Below are positions 1 through 12,577 of a stretch of 64,000 nt of DNA, one piece after another. The notes beneath the pieces are model-generated. The model had not been told where the DNA came from, searched no databases, and saw only the letters and a program-made list of their open reading frames with translations. Numbering within the stretch: the first letter of the stretch is position 1; every line of letters begins with the position of its first letter. The stretch spans positions 1,142,706-1,206,705 of the forward strand of contig CAADRB010000010.1 of assembly GCA_900708905.1 (NCBI GenBank). Direction: 5' to 3'. The position numbers and the translations under genes are program-made. The DNA comes from Hymenolepis diminuta. Its lineage: Eukaryota > Platyhelminthes > Cestoda > Cyclophyllidea > Hymenolepididae.

Positions 1-1515
1 TTCGTTATATTAAAACGGTCTCAAATTACAATAAAAGCAACTTCATGAATGAATAAATGAAGTATTGTAAAATAGTGAAATGATTTTTCAGACATGGATA
101 AATAAGTCTGATGTTGCAGATGAGGTCAGAATTCTAAAATTTCGTTGCTAATAATTTGAATATGTAAGGTTCAGCAATTGGAACATAGAATGCTTCATTA
201 ACCATGAAAATGCCTGAATTTAAATTTCCGCAATCTTTGAATTTTGCGGTCATTAACTTACTCATATAACCAGAGCCAAATAATAAAAAATGGGGCTATG
301 AAGCTTTCGGATGTTACAAAAGGGATTCAACCTTTAATACTCTATATTCTGAAATCATTTTTGCACTCTGTTTCATCCTTTACTGGGCCATTTTGTTTTT
401 TTCAGTGTTCAGGTGTTTATCCCAGTAAAGGTTTCACTCATTACTTTTTTGGCATTAATAATTATGATAAACGTAACTCCACAGTTTTGATTAATACTTA
501 TCCCAATTAGTAACTAATTTTCAGGCAACCAATGAAAGTAGGACTTTTTCGGCAAGACTTATTTAGCTCTTACGTCCCCATCTTCTAAGCTTACGATCAT
601 ATTTTTCGTACAATCTAAATTTAGGTTAGTGAAATAATCCTTTTAGTTTTAATAAGTAGAGTAGATATCATTTAAACAAATTTTAGACTTTCAATTTCCT
701 GTATTCACTTCCCTTTGAATGAATTTGAATCAGAAGTAATGACATGTGTACTGTCTTAAAAATAATTTTGTCGAAAGTACCCGATAATTGGAGCTTAAAT
801 TAGGAAGCAGAGCTATCAGTAGTTAGCCTATTTTATTTTAACTACTCCGAATATTTTAATTTAACGAGAGGGTTCGGGAAATTTTGAAACTCAGTTTAAT
901 GTCAACTCGAGCTTTAAAAACCTGCCCTGTTATCCCTGCGATTTTAGATCTACATTTGTGCATTATTTCTGGCGTTTTTTAAAGATAAATATTGATGAAT
1001 TTCCTTATTTATAACGCCTTCCTAAATATCGTGAAACATAATTGAAAGTCAGTCTTTAAGTTAATGCGCATGCATTTTTTATTTGTCACATAACACAAAG
1101 GTATAGTACAATAAAATTACGATTTTTACCAATGAAAAATTCCTAATTCGAGTAGATGTAGGATAGTCCAATGAGGTATAAGGACAGGAAAGGAGAAATA
1201 TTTCAAATATCATCAGGGTTTCAAACGATTTTAATTTTTTTGTTTTTGGATCGACTAATTTCTGTTTTACGTTGTAAAATTCAAATTTATAATGTGTTAC
1301 TTTGACTATTGAGTAAATTCCAAGATTTCCAGTCAGCTGATTAATTGAGGCGGTTAATTATATTATATTATTTATTTGTTTTCTTCCTTTTAACTAATTA
1401 TATTCAATTTTATTGTCTTTACTGACAATTAAAAATTATTTTTGTATGCAATGCCTTATGGGAATGAATTATGACATCGTGTTTGCGAATTTAGATGTAA
1501 CGAAATAATATCGCC
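1..1515. other. AT-rich noncoding stretch
   Basis: Only short frames broken by frequent stops on both strands. I see no coding signature, RNA gene or repeat here. It could be intergenic or intronic. Confidence 0.5.
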
Positions 1516-1874
1516 TGTAGAGTGTACAACGCTATCAAGGGTAACCGAGGGAACCTCGCGGGCACTTGAATATTCTGGAAAGTGCGTGCTATGCCTTTCT
1601 CAGTTAATCAGCGATTAATGTTCTTCCAAAGTAGCATTAAATGTGTTTCTTGACTAATTATACTTTTTACCCGAAACTGACATATTTACAATAAACGCTT
1701 TCAAATCTAGACTGTCTGTGTTCTTACTACTGTGGACTTAGCCTGCCAAATTTTTGGAGCAAATTCATATTAGAGGACTCCGATAAGGGTTAGTTATAGC
1801 TTTTGGAACTAGTTGGACTTCAAGAAGAATTACTACGGTTTTGTCGAGTACTTATTCGTGTAGTATCCACTACA
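1516..1874. repeat. LTR-like dispersed repeat, copy 1
   Basis: This segment aligns along its length, in the same orientation, with 58604-58978. Shared blocks include the starts (TGTAGAGTGTACAAC against TGTGGAGTTCACAAC), CTCGCG followed by a GAA-TTC-GAA motif, TTCTTCCAA, CAATAAAC, TACTACTGTGGAC, GAATTACTA and a common CTACA end. The copies are clearly diverged, roughly two-thirds identical by eye. Both run from TGT to ACA and are 359 and 375 bp long, as expected for retrotransposon long terminal repeats. No target-site duplication is visible and no coding region adjoins this copy, so it would be an old solo LTR. Orientation is uncertain: CAATAAAC on the plus strand suggests plus, while the neighbouring gypsy fragment beside copy 2 suggests minus. 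Confidence 0.6.
1568..1580. promoter_or_regulatory. Perfect heat-shock element in LTR-like copy 1
   Basis: GAATATTCTGGAA has three alternating 5-bp units (GAA-nn-TTC-nn-GAA), the trimer recognised by heat-shock factor. It lies about 50 bp inside the repeat. The aligned position of the second copy also has a perfect trimer, with changes only in the spacer bases. Function is inferred. Confidence 0.4.
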
Positions 1875-4800
1875 CCCTTAACTGAATATTCATATAGCAG
1901 AATATCTGGCTATTCTGTTATTACTGGCCAAAGAAGGACAGACTCTATGCGATATTGCCATTCACGAGACCCCAGAAAGTTCTCAATTAGCCTAAAATTA
2001 ATGTATGAAAACACTCCTTCGGTAACTTTGAATACCATTTGCACCTCAGTTTTAAGTCATTTATATAAAGTAATAGGAAGTCACTATGAATATCGCCTTT
2101 GATCATTGGTAGCGACCTTCTTCCTAAGATGACGTTCTTTAAAGATACCAACGTAAAGTGTGATCAACTACGAATGCTTTTTGATAACTTCTATAACAAT
2201 CAATCCTGATAAATAAAATTATTGATAGGTTATAGCATTTAATGAAATTCTTGTGTGTACTCTTTAATATTTTGAAAATTTCAAAATTTCTCTCCACGAG
2301 AAAAGCATCAGGCACCAAGAACAATAAAACGATTCAATAAGAATTATGGGAAGGAGATCGGGTAGAAAAAAAATATAGGGTCTGGGCATCAAAAAATCTT
2401 AATAAATCTGATCTTTTCCTCTTGGATATAGTTCATTGCCGACAATATTTAAATTACAGGATTTGTCACCTGATTATCTGAGTAAATTCATGCTTGCTGT
2501 TAGTTAATTTTGAAAGGTTGATTATATCACTTCGGACACATTTAATTATCTAATAAAGTGCTCCCTCAAACTATTCAATTGAATCACATCTTTTGAAGTT
2601 GTGTACCTAAATCGACCTCTATTTATAGGTAACATGCTCTACCGAGTTATATGTAAGTAATAATTTTCCTACCAAATTAAATAATCAATCAGAGGGCAGC
2701 AGAAATGCACCCAGTAAGGTAATCCAAGCCACCAAACTGTTTTGTTTATTCATATTTGCAAAAAAAGAGTGGGTGGGCTAATGAAGTCACGCATATGATT
2801 ACTTGATCAAAACAAGTACTTCAAGAAGTTGCGCAAGAGAGGGGAAGAGGTAAGTGAAAGTTAAAGTAGGCACCCATCCCTCTCCAACGCCAATCCCATT
2901 TATCCTGTGTCTGATTTCTTTCCTTCATTCTCCTACCACGGGATTAACCGCTATTTTGGACAAGTGGGAATTAAATTCCTTCCCAATGCATAAGTATTTA
3001 ATTTGGTCCGATGCTTAGGTAGAAGTCAAAATTCTTCCTAACATTTGAAAAAGTGGAGCAGGTCCTGCCGAATTTATCATTTCGGTTTATATTTATTAAA
3101 TACTTTAACAAAAGTCCGCATAAGATTTTTCAATAAATATCAAAATAGTCATTAGTCATTGAAAATGCAGAACTTTTATTTTGTAAAATCAGATAAAATG
3201 AATATTACTTAACATTGTAGAATGAATTTAATAGTTTCCTTTTTATACAATCTTCTTATATGGTGAAATTATAACTGTACTATTTTTAAATGAAAAAAAT
3301 CTTTTATTTATTTTATTGTGATATATGATATAATGTAAATAAAAGGTATCACTGCTTAGAACTTAGTTTCTTATTAGATTATTTTAGAGCAGAAGAGATC
3401 CGCTGCTCTGCAAAGTAATATTTTAAACAAAAATTATTTTATTTAATTTTCATGCATGATTTCTCCTTTTCAGAAGGGTATTAAGTGGGAGCATAATTGT
3501 CAAAATCGGATTATGCAATTAACCATAAACATATGTCTACGTAATTACGAAATGAACAACCCTAGAAGTAGGAAAGTTGATGTAATAAAAACTGAAAAAG
3601 AATACACTTTGCATCAAAATATCTCCCCTTAGTGTAATATTAATATTTTAACTATTTTGATTTTAAATATTTGGTATTGAAAAATATTAATTAAATAGAA
3701 ATTTTTCACGTGACTCTGTATTTCAAGACAACTGATTTCCTTTGGAGTTCATTTGGGAAAATTTTGCTGGGAGGAATAATTAATTTATGTCATGAGATTC
3801 ACTGAAATAGAACTCACAATGATGATCTAGTATTGACAATACATGGATTTATTAGAGAGGAAATCTTCAAGCACCCCTTACGAGAAAATTGCCTTCTACC
3901 ATCTTTAGCTGGTTGGGACTTTCACCAAATATCCATCGATGGGTGCTGATTTCAAGATCACAGACTTCATACGCGCGCAATTCCTCTACTGTTATAACTC
4001 ATTTATTATTATCTCGTACTTGAAATACGTTTCCCACCTATGTTCGAATGACCTTCAAAATCCATAAGTTATCAAATAATAAAATGAATTATTATGGTAA
4101 TCATATGTGATGCCATTTCCTTGTTTTACACAGACGAATATACCCGTATATTTAATGAGAGACAATAGAAAGTTTTCTTTCTGTTTCTTTTCACCGCAAC
4201 GCCTTTTCATCTTGGTTTGCTCAGTTTACTTAACCCATTTACGTAAAGCAGCTATTAAATCTGAATATTACGCAATTTATTGACAAGTGAAAGAAATAAA
4301 AACTTGAATGACGTACTAGAAATTATTGTCTTGATGCACCAAATAATCATTATATAGGCAAAATACAACAACTCTATAGTTAAGCTGTCGTCATTATCCA
4401 AACTTATAAATTCGGTTATTCTAAGCAAGTTTATAGCATAAATTTTTATGAAAATACATATGAACGCAACACTCGCATTAAAGAATGGAATACAATACAG
4501 TATTCCATAGAATTGGATTAAAAACTATTTATCAACTGAATTTAATGCGCTCAGGTATCTCAGGCCTTGAAACTCCTAATAACACTGAAGGATTGATCAT
4601 TACTTGAACCCAGTAAAAATACTATTTAAAACTACTTACTTCTCTGAGATATAAAGAGGAATATAGAGAGCTTTAGTTATCAAGGTCATATCATTAATCC
4701 TAAAGCTAACAAGATTTAACGGCCTTGATAATAACCATATTCTTAACTCAATATCTCAAGTAAGAAATTAAAAATCGATTTGTTAAACAAACTTTTCTCC

Positions 4801-7800
4801 TCCTTAATATATCAAATTATTTGGTGTAAAAATCTAACATGGAAGATATCAGATAAGCCCAAGATATTTGAAGACGTATATGTCACGTATTGGGAATTAC
4901 TGGATGAGTTAATAGTAACTTCGTTTAAAATTCTCGCACCAAGTTATCGGAAGGTTTAAAAATTATTTTAAGTGCGGAATTACTTCTCCACCACTCTGTA
5001 TATGCTTATGATTAAGTAAAAACATCTTCTCAATCTTAGTCTAACAATTCTCGCCTACGCTTCTTTATCAATCAGGACGAAGCCTTATTACTGAATAAGG
5101 TCACAAATATTAATTAAAAAACAATTTCAAGGAAGTTTTTTTCCTTTCACGAGATGATTTTGAATTTAAAGCTTGTATATCACTCTAGTGTTTTTTTAAA
5201 TTCGAAGGTTATGTTATAAACTGAACACAGGTGCCACCACCCATTCTCATGAGATTGTATATTGTATAATGCCAATGGCTCGTCAAATACGTTATTACGG
5301 AAATACGTATTGACTGGAACTTTATTTTTTGAAATTGAACATTTAGAGAGTCAACTAATTCAAACTGGTTTCTAAATTAATCCTAAGCCACTTTCGTCAC
5401 TCTCATAAATATTGGGCCTGGTACGTTTGGAAAACAAAGAAAGACTAATCTTATCGGAATCTTAAGAGAAATTAGAAATGAAATCATAAACAGTGATGTT
5501 GACAACTGGATATTTTCTTGTTCAAACTTGCCTGATTAAATAATAATGAAAACTAGAACTGCGTTGCTTTCAAGTGAGTTAACTAAACTCTTTTTCGGGA
5601 ATATAGTAAATTATAATGTACTCAAATCTACTAAAAGTGCTCCTCTAAATAATTGACAACTTGGTATTATATCGCAGAGATAGTCACGTGTGAGGCCAGT
5701 TATCGTATTAATTACGGACTTCAGATCATATTAAATCTCATGAAATTGCAATAATGTCATACAAAGCTAATGCCAATTCGCATTGATTTCCTTAATAAAA
5801 TGAGATGTATTGCTACTATCCAATCAGAAGGGGAGAGAGAGGAAGTTAAACCAATTCCTAGATGTACTAAAAACGTTATTAATTCTGAAATATTTTCAAT
5901 TTTATTACAAGAAAAAAGTTAAGATGACATTAGAAGAAAAATAAAACTTATGTTGAGTAAAAACTTTATTACGAACACAGTTTGCTTACTTTTTGCAGTA
6001 AAGTCTTTAAAAATGCTGAAAGTGGACACGCCTAGATTAATTCACCATCAAAGTACTTAATTTGCCGGTTTGAAATACGCCAAGTTCAAATGTGTCGGGT
6101 TGTTAATTGCTGCCAATGTTAACAAAGGGAGTTTACGGTTAGCCTTCTCACATATGATTTTAATGACGTCATTGGCTTTGAGACTGGCTAATCTCCGCGA
6201 GTTCTCACTTCCGGTTCATGATATCGCCGTCCGTCAAGTTGTTTTAATATTTACAGCTCATAAATTGCCCGATTAATAACTTTTTTCATCCTAAATTACT
6301 CTAGAATATAGAGATTTGTCGTAATAGTAACATTTTTACCGAAAAAGTGAAAATTATGATGAGTTAATTCATACTTGATATATAAAATTACATTTATATT
6401 TTCATGTATACACCCATTTTCATCTTATATTCAGATTGCAGTTTATATAAGGAGTGTGTTTATGCAATCGAGTCAAGCAAATGGTGAATATACATAATTT
6501 TGATTCAAAGCAAATTAAATTAGTAAGGGACTAAGGCACCTAACCCGATGTATTATTAGTGCGGGTAGGAATACCATTAAATATAACTTAAATTGTGAGA
6601 AGTGACTTATATCGGTTAACAGAATTACTAATAAATGATAAAGGGGCCGGGAATCGAGAAGATTCTGAGAGCAGTATCAAGATATCCCCACATTTTTGGG
6701 TTCAGGTTAAACAAAGTTTATTTGATGATTTATGATTCGTTCTCTGGATTGCAGCTAATACCTGCCTATGATTTTCAGCGCTTATTGTCCAGTTGCTTAA
6801 TTATGGCCGTCGGTCTTCCCACTCCAATTCATTTTCTCTCCCAATGGTTGAGAAGGTAAAATGATCTTACAACACACTCAGCAGCTTACATGATCTTAAC
6901 GTAGCAGAAAAGAGATAGCCAAAAATTAAATTTAGCAGAGCTCCATAAGCTTCTATTTTAATAAGTTGGTCAATTATTTGATGCTCACTTTGAAATTAAT
7001 AGTTTAATAATGAAATCAATAATCATTAATCATAAAATTTGGAGTGGAATATCAGAAAAAGTCGCAGATATATCAGAATATAAGTGAAATTTAGTTTGAT
7101 CTATTGGTATATCACTTCAAAACACAATAGTGACGACGACGAACAAGCAAGTGATATTCTAAGAAATTTCAAATCGACTACCAAACTCTTGAATTTTAAG
7201 AAGTCCTAAATGTAGTAAACTCAATTTCTTAAGAAATTAATTTAGATTTTTTGAGGAAGAAAAACTCTTTTGTCACCTTATCATTTCATTCATTCATTTT
7301 CCCACCTTTGTGTAATTTCTTTGGAATATCGGCTTTTCCAACGCATTTTGAGGCTTTCTGTGAAAAAAATTGGAATCATTCTTTAGTTTTGCTATTGACA
7401 ATACAAATTCTCGGAGAAATTGCTCATAAGAAAATCACCCTTGTTTTTGCCTTATAGTCATAACATTGTAGCTACTGATAATTTCCAAGCTTATTCTCAA
7501 TGTCTTCAAGGCAACGAATATAATTTAACTCTTCCAGAATGAACTACTTTACAGGATTTTTCACAATTTGTAAATGAGCATTTCTAGATTTTCATGACTA
7601 ATATCACTATGGGTGTCCACAATCACATCCTTTTGATAATTTCATAATCTTTATTTTTAATTCTTGCAAAATACTGACTCCATCTCATTCTGTTTTTAAA
7701 CTCCATGAATCCCTTTCCCTCATTAAATTTCAGCTATTGTGCTGAAGTTTTTGCCTGACATGACAAACCCTTTTGCCATCGCATAATCGGGAATGACGTG

Positions 7801-9529
7801 AACTCACACAGAATAATAAACTAGGAGATGACAATTGATTGTTTCCCTCCCTCTCACCCTCTCTCTCTGGAACAGCCCCGTTTTGTTTAGTGTGTAATTA
7901 AGATATAAGAATGTAAAGACCTGGATTGAGCCACTTTCATCCTTGGTATAAAATTTTTACACCTGTCAAATAACCCACTTTACTGCCTCCAGTTTCATGA
8001 CCTATAAGATTATACTAAATTCCACACCAAGAGTTTTCAGCACTCGTATTGATCAGATGGATGATATTAAGATCAACTCTGTTAGTTTGCCACTGATCAA
8101 CATTAATCAGAATAGTTTGCCACTCCGGTCAATGAATAACCTCAATGAATATGCGATCATCAGCTTTGAAGAGACAAATGCTTATGACCTCTGTTTTTTT
8201 AACTCAAAATTTTAATTTTTCCTAATAAATTCAATCACGTGGGAGAATTTTACAGCGCAATAAATAATCATAAAAGGTCATTTTTCATTTGATTTGATTA
8301 ATTTAATTATTAATCAGCAGGATTAGAATCATAACTTGATCATCTTGCTTAGAGGATGTCAGGTAACGGAAAAAGTACTAGATATTCATTTTCTAATTAA
8401 GTGAACTTGCAGGAGAGCTTAAAAAACGATCGCATCATCTCCAGAGCTCTAAGGCACCCGTGGCATAGCGATCAACATGTATGTCTGTCTGGTGAGGGGT
8501 ATCTGATATAAGATTCACACCTGAATATCTGTTGATTAAAATATTCAACCACATTAAATAGGTATATTCAACAAAAGGATGTATCTCAGAAGCCATAAGG
8601 TATAATCTCTCGTAGCAAATCGAGTGCTTTAAAAATAAACACAAGCTGAGCAAAAAATAATCCTCATTAAAGTCCTCAGAGTAAATCAATTTTTTTGCTT
8701 TTTGTGGCATAAAAACTGAAATTTATAATCATGAAAACACCTAAACAAGGTGAATATTAAAGATAATTGGGAGGGATAAACATACAATACGCAGTGAATA
8801 GAAATGCTCCAAAAAGCACTGTTAATTTTAGTTGAGAATTCATCTGGCTGATATGGTTGCAACCCCGTAATCTACTGCTCCAGATTTAACCTTAAGGGTT
8901 TATACAATAGGTTCAAGATACTCCCAGTATTCATCTGTCCCTTCGAACTGTTAATAAAGCAACTCATGGACACTAATTAAGGTGTATTTATTAAATAAAA
9001 AAGTAAAAAAACATTCAAAATTCACCTTTCCTTGATCAATCGCCTCTTTAAAATTAAAATCAGTATATTTTGTTAAAATTAAAGTAGACGGATCATTTTT
9101 CGAGGTCTGCGACCTAGTCGTGCTTCTTAATTAATATTTTGAAATTTCACAAATTTAATATAATAGTTTTCAAATCAATAGCGTTACATAATTTTGACTC
9201 ATATGTACAAAAAATATTTCCTACTGGTGCTATAATGATTTACTTGTTTCATTATCTTTTAATTTGATGTAAAATATATTGTGATAATAAAAAAAATTAT
9301 GAGAATTTATTTTAATCACTTCTTAAACTAGAATTGTTTATTTGATTTATAGCCCTTAAACAGTTTACCTAGGAGGCCAAGACTCCGTTAATTACAAATC
9401 AGTAAGTGCGGTTAATATTAAAGGTGATTGCACTTGATTATTACCTTGATTTATCACTTGCACTCTTCAAGAAAAATCTCGCTTTCCTTATTCTTCTTTT
9501 GTGGTAGAATTGATACCTTTCGCATCTTT
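1875..9529. other. AT-rich noncoding stretch
   Basis: No supportable gene. The longest frames (for example 8435-8710 minus and 7251-7457 plus) are low-complexity and lack splice context or recognisable motifs. A short region of less AT-biased DNA at about 6040-6270 contains a CRE-like site, listed separately. Confidence 0.5.
6164..6175. promoter_or_regulatory. CRE palindrome abutting an inverted CCAAT box
   Basis: TGACGTCA, the full cAMP-response element palindrome, overlaps ATTGG by one base (TGACGTCATTGG). This pairing is common in animal promoters. No gene start is visible nearby, so the site may be an isolated enhancer element or a chance match. Confidence 0.25.
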
Positions 9530-9790
9530 TCTTACACGTCTAATACTACTGTTTCTAGCTGCCGGTTTGGCTCTTCGCCAAAAAATTGTCCGCTTGATTA
9601 GTCGCTACCACGCTAGCGCTGCTCCGGCAGACACAGTAGGCAGTAAATTGCATCCGAAATTCGCGCGCAAATGAACGCGAACGCTTGCCAGAATCCAGTT
9701 TATTTTTGTTTAAATGCAATCCATGCAAGATATAGCGAGTGCTGCTATATGTCCCCGCGATAGCTGAATTATTATCACATTATTGCTAAA
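9530..9790. promoter_or_regulatory. GC/CpG-rich island 1
   Basis: A sharp local rise in GC and CpG within AT-rich flanks, with CpG-containing words such as CGCGCGCAAATG and GAACGCGAACGC. It holds a perfect NFI palindrome at 9567-9581. CTGCCGG near 9560 and CCGGCAG near 9620 form an inverted repeat around the NFI site. No open frame explains the composition. A cis-regulatory module or an unannotated noncoding transcript are the likely readings. Confidence 0.35.
9567..9581. promoter_or_regulatory. Nuclear factor I full palindrome
   Basis: TTGGCTCTTCGCCAA is an exact TTGGC-N5-GCCAA site, the dimer recognition sequence of the NFI/CTF family. It can also fold as a 5-bp hairpin. It is one of five consensus sites found in the window, all in or near the GC-rich patches. 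Confidence 0.45.
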
Positions 9791-11299
9791 AATCGGTATT
9801 TCACCCTCATGTTTATTCAGCTCCACGCAGGTTGAAAAAATCGATTGCAATTAAAGGATTAATTTGGCAGACAAAGCATATTATTTAAGCAGAATAATGT
9901 TGTCTACATCATTTTCACTTCACTGCCTGAGAATTAAAGTTTTAGCAGCAAAGTAAAATCTGCAAAAACCAGGAGACTTCAGCAGGCCATATGAGGATCG
10001 GATATTGACATGGAGAAGGAATTGAGACAGAGAAAACGCTCATCAGTTGCTAGCACACCTATAAAATAATTTCTTTTGATGCCAAATCCTCAAATCCTTT
10101 CACATGCATTTTGTCGTTTCAGTGCGCACAAAAAGTGAGACAACAAAAGGCATATTAATAATGATAAATCACTTGTTGATAACCTTACATCTTAAAAGGT
10201 CAGCATCTCTTTTCTGGAGTCTAAAGTGTCATAAAAAAGAAAAGTTTGCATGATTGTACCAAAATTACATAGGAACAGAAAAGATTTCTTCTTAGTTGGA
10301 GCCTCTGAGTGAAAAGGGTACTACCATAAAGAAAACATCAATAGATGCTTTCAATTATAGGTCGAAATATAAAATTAAATACATAGAATTCAAACAAATT
10401 TGTAATGACATTGACAAAAATATAAATACTTTACCACTTAGTTAAGTTAGTTAAATGGAGGTAGGTTGATTTGACTCAGTTAACTTTGAAGTGGGGTAGG
10501 TACTGTAACGTTGGGAACTACTTATTAAAGACCAGAAGACCTCAGGGAGAACGTGTCTTGACTAGATCGGATCTTAGTAATATTATGTTAATAATAACTA
10601 TTTATATCAATGAATAAGACGCAAGAGAGGTTAGTCATACTCAAGTCGCTGTCACAAAAGGGACTTATTATATAGCCAGACACTGATGGGTAACATATCG
10701 ATTTTTTCTACTAATAAATATATTTCGTTGAATTGCAAACATAGGCATGAATACAAAACTTTCGTTGAAAACCGCGTCCTATGCAAATTTTTACAAAATG
10801 GACCATAAGTTTCCTAAGGACAATGCGGCAAAAAATGTTACTAAAGATCATGCAAAATTTTATTTTCAATATTAATAACCTTCACTTTCTCCATCTCCCC
10901 TTGAAAATGCAATACTGAAAGCCAAACAGCCCCTTGTTCAATTAAAATCCTTGACCTAAACATGATCATTCATTTTTATCAAATACACTTGATAATAAAT
11001 TTTGTGGCTTAAATTAAATAAATAAGATCTCCAGTAAATTACCAGAAAGGCTTTAAATTTTACTCTAATCGGATTCGGCTAATTAAATTGCTTCGGGCAG
11101 TGTCGTTTACCATAAATAAAACCTTAATTTGTAATGCATAAATTAAGTCTCACCTCTTAAAGTCGAAATTATTGGTTCATGCGATAAACTTATTTGGCAC
11201 CCAAAATAGCCACAATCCCCAGAACTCAGTAATAACACGGAATTAGGCAAACTTTCGCAATTTAATGAAAATTCTGCCAAGCAACGATCCACGATTATA
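9791..11299. other. AT-rich noncoding stretch
   Basis: Nothing recognisable; short frames only on both strands. Confidence 0.5.
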
Positions 11300-11330
11300 A
11301 CACATGGGCTGAAAAGTCTCGGGCCTAACA
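11300..11330 (+). repeat. mariner left terminal inverted repeat
   Basis: Begins ACACATGGGCTGAAAAG directly after the TA target site. It pairs with 12547-12577, with three mismatches clustered between positions 18 and 22 of the repeat. Confidence 0.93.
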
Positions 11331-11478
11331 CATAGATGGTGCTAGTTTTATTGCAGTCACCTTTTTTTCAGCTAATACTAACCTTCAAGAGACAGCTGTT
11401 AAAATCTCATGATATTCTATTCATTAGTTTGTGAGTTATTGTACTAAGAGTGACGCTGCTTTTATTATTTTCAAAAAA

Positions 11479-12515
11479 ATGCATCAAAAACAATTTCGTG
11501 TTTTAATTCTACACTGCTTCTTGATGGGAAAAAATACCGTTCAAGCGAAGCAATGGCTTGAAAAGTGTTATGGGGACTCCGCTCCATCAGAAACAACAAT
11601 AAAACATTGGTTTGCTGACTTCAAACGTGGTCGTAGAGACACCGATGATGCAGAACGCAGTGGACGTCCAAATGAGACGGTAACACCAGAAAACATAAAA
11701 AATCCACAAAATCGTTTTGAATGATGGAAAGTGAAGTTGCGTGAGTTAGCNNNNNNNNNNNNNNNNNNNNNNNNNNNNNNNNNNNNNNNNNNNNNNNNNN
11801 NNNNNNNNNNNNNNNNNNNNNNNNNNNNNNNNNNNNNNNNNNNNNNNNNNNNNNNNNNNNNNNNNNNNNNNNNNNNNNNNNNNNNNNNNNNNNNNNNNNN
11901 NNNNNNNNNNNNNNNNNNNNNNNNNNNNNNNNNNNNNNNNNNNNNNNNNNNNNNNNNNNNNNNNNNNNNNNNNNNNNNNNNNNNNNNNNNNNNNNNNNNN
12001 NNNNNNNNNNNNNNNNNNNNNNNNNNNNNNNNNNNNNNNNNNNNNNNNNNNNNNNNNNNNNNNNNNNNNNNNNNNNNNNNNNNNNNNNNNNNNNNNNNNN
12101 NNNNNNNNNNNNNNNNTACCATTAACAGTGAATATTATATAGCGTAATTGGAGCGTTTGAAGGTCGAAATTGCAAAGAAACGACCGCATATGGCAAAGAA
12201 AAAAAAGTTGTTTCATCAAGACAACGCAGCGTGTCACAAGTGAATCAAAACAATGGCAAGACTACATGAACTGAACTTCGAATTGCTCCCACATCCATCG
12301 TATTCGCCAGATTTGGCTCCCAGCGACTACTGGCTGTTCGCAGACGTGAAAAAATGCTCGCCGGAAAGAAATGTCGCACGAATGAAGAGGTTATCGCTGA
12401 AAGTGAGGCCTATTTTAAGGCAAAAGATAAATGGTTCTACAAGAGTGGTATTGAGATGTTAGAGCGGCGCTGGAATGATTGGGTTGCTCTTGATGGAGAT
12501 TACGTTGATGAATAA
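11479..12515 (+). pseudogene. mariner transposase, frameshifted and nonsense-mutated
   Basis: Cut-and-paste transposase of the mariner family. The ATG at 11479 opens the conserved N-terminal helix-turn-helix region, with motifs such as HCFLMGKNTV, AKQWLEKCYGDSAP, ERSGRPNE and TPENIK. The frame shifts just after TPENIK (near 11697) and again near 11725, where a base is missing. After the gap the catalytic domain resumes with TINSEYYIA, then an in-frame stop, the second catalytic Asp in HQDNAACHK, a second stop, and the third Asp in PYSPDLAPSD-type context (here PSYSPDLAPSDYW). Exactly 34 residues separate the two Asp, the DD34D spacing. Another frameshift follows DVKK, and the tail ends DGDYVDE before TAA at 12513. 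The first catalytic Asp falls in the gap. The gene cannot encode an active enzyme. Confidence 0.93.
11751..12116. other. Assembly gap (366 N)
   Basis: A run of N inside the mariner transposase gene. It probably hides only the middle third of the transposase, since flanking coding parts continue on both sides. Reading frames reported through it are meaningless. Confidence 0.99.
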
Positions 12516-12546
12516 AGCTAATTTTGAACAAAAACTGTGTTTTCTT

Positions 12547-12577
12547 TGTTAGGCCAGGAACTTTTCAGCCCATGTGT
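12547..12577 (-). repeat. mariner right terminal inverted repeat
   Basis: Ends CTTTTCAGCCCATGTGT before the right TA. It is the reverse complement of the left repeat with three differences. It lies about 30 bp beyond the transposase stop, the usual mariner arrangement. Confidence 0.93.

Larger units (their letters stand above)
11300..12577 (+). mobile_element. mariner (Tc1/mariner, DD34D) transposon, inactive
   Basis: A complete-length mariner copy. It has 31-bp terminal inverted repeats (28 of 31 bases matching) and is flanked by TA at 11298-11299 and 12578-12579, the target duplication of this superfamily. The span of 1278 bp, gap included, equals a normal mariner of about 1.3 kb, so the gap length in the assembly is probably close to true. 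Inside is a single transposase gene with several lesions (separate entry). The imperfect repeats and broken frame mark it as a fossil that would need another copy's transposase to move. Confidence 0.95.

Noticed and set aside
4486..4508. Hairpin with ATGGAATAC/GTATTCCAT arms
   Set aside because: A 9-bp AT-rich stem is expected by chance in this much AT-rich DNA.
11568..12237. Frames running through the N block
   Set aside because: They are artefacts of reading unknown bases as open codons.
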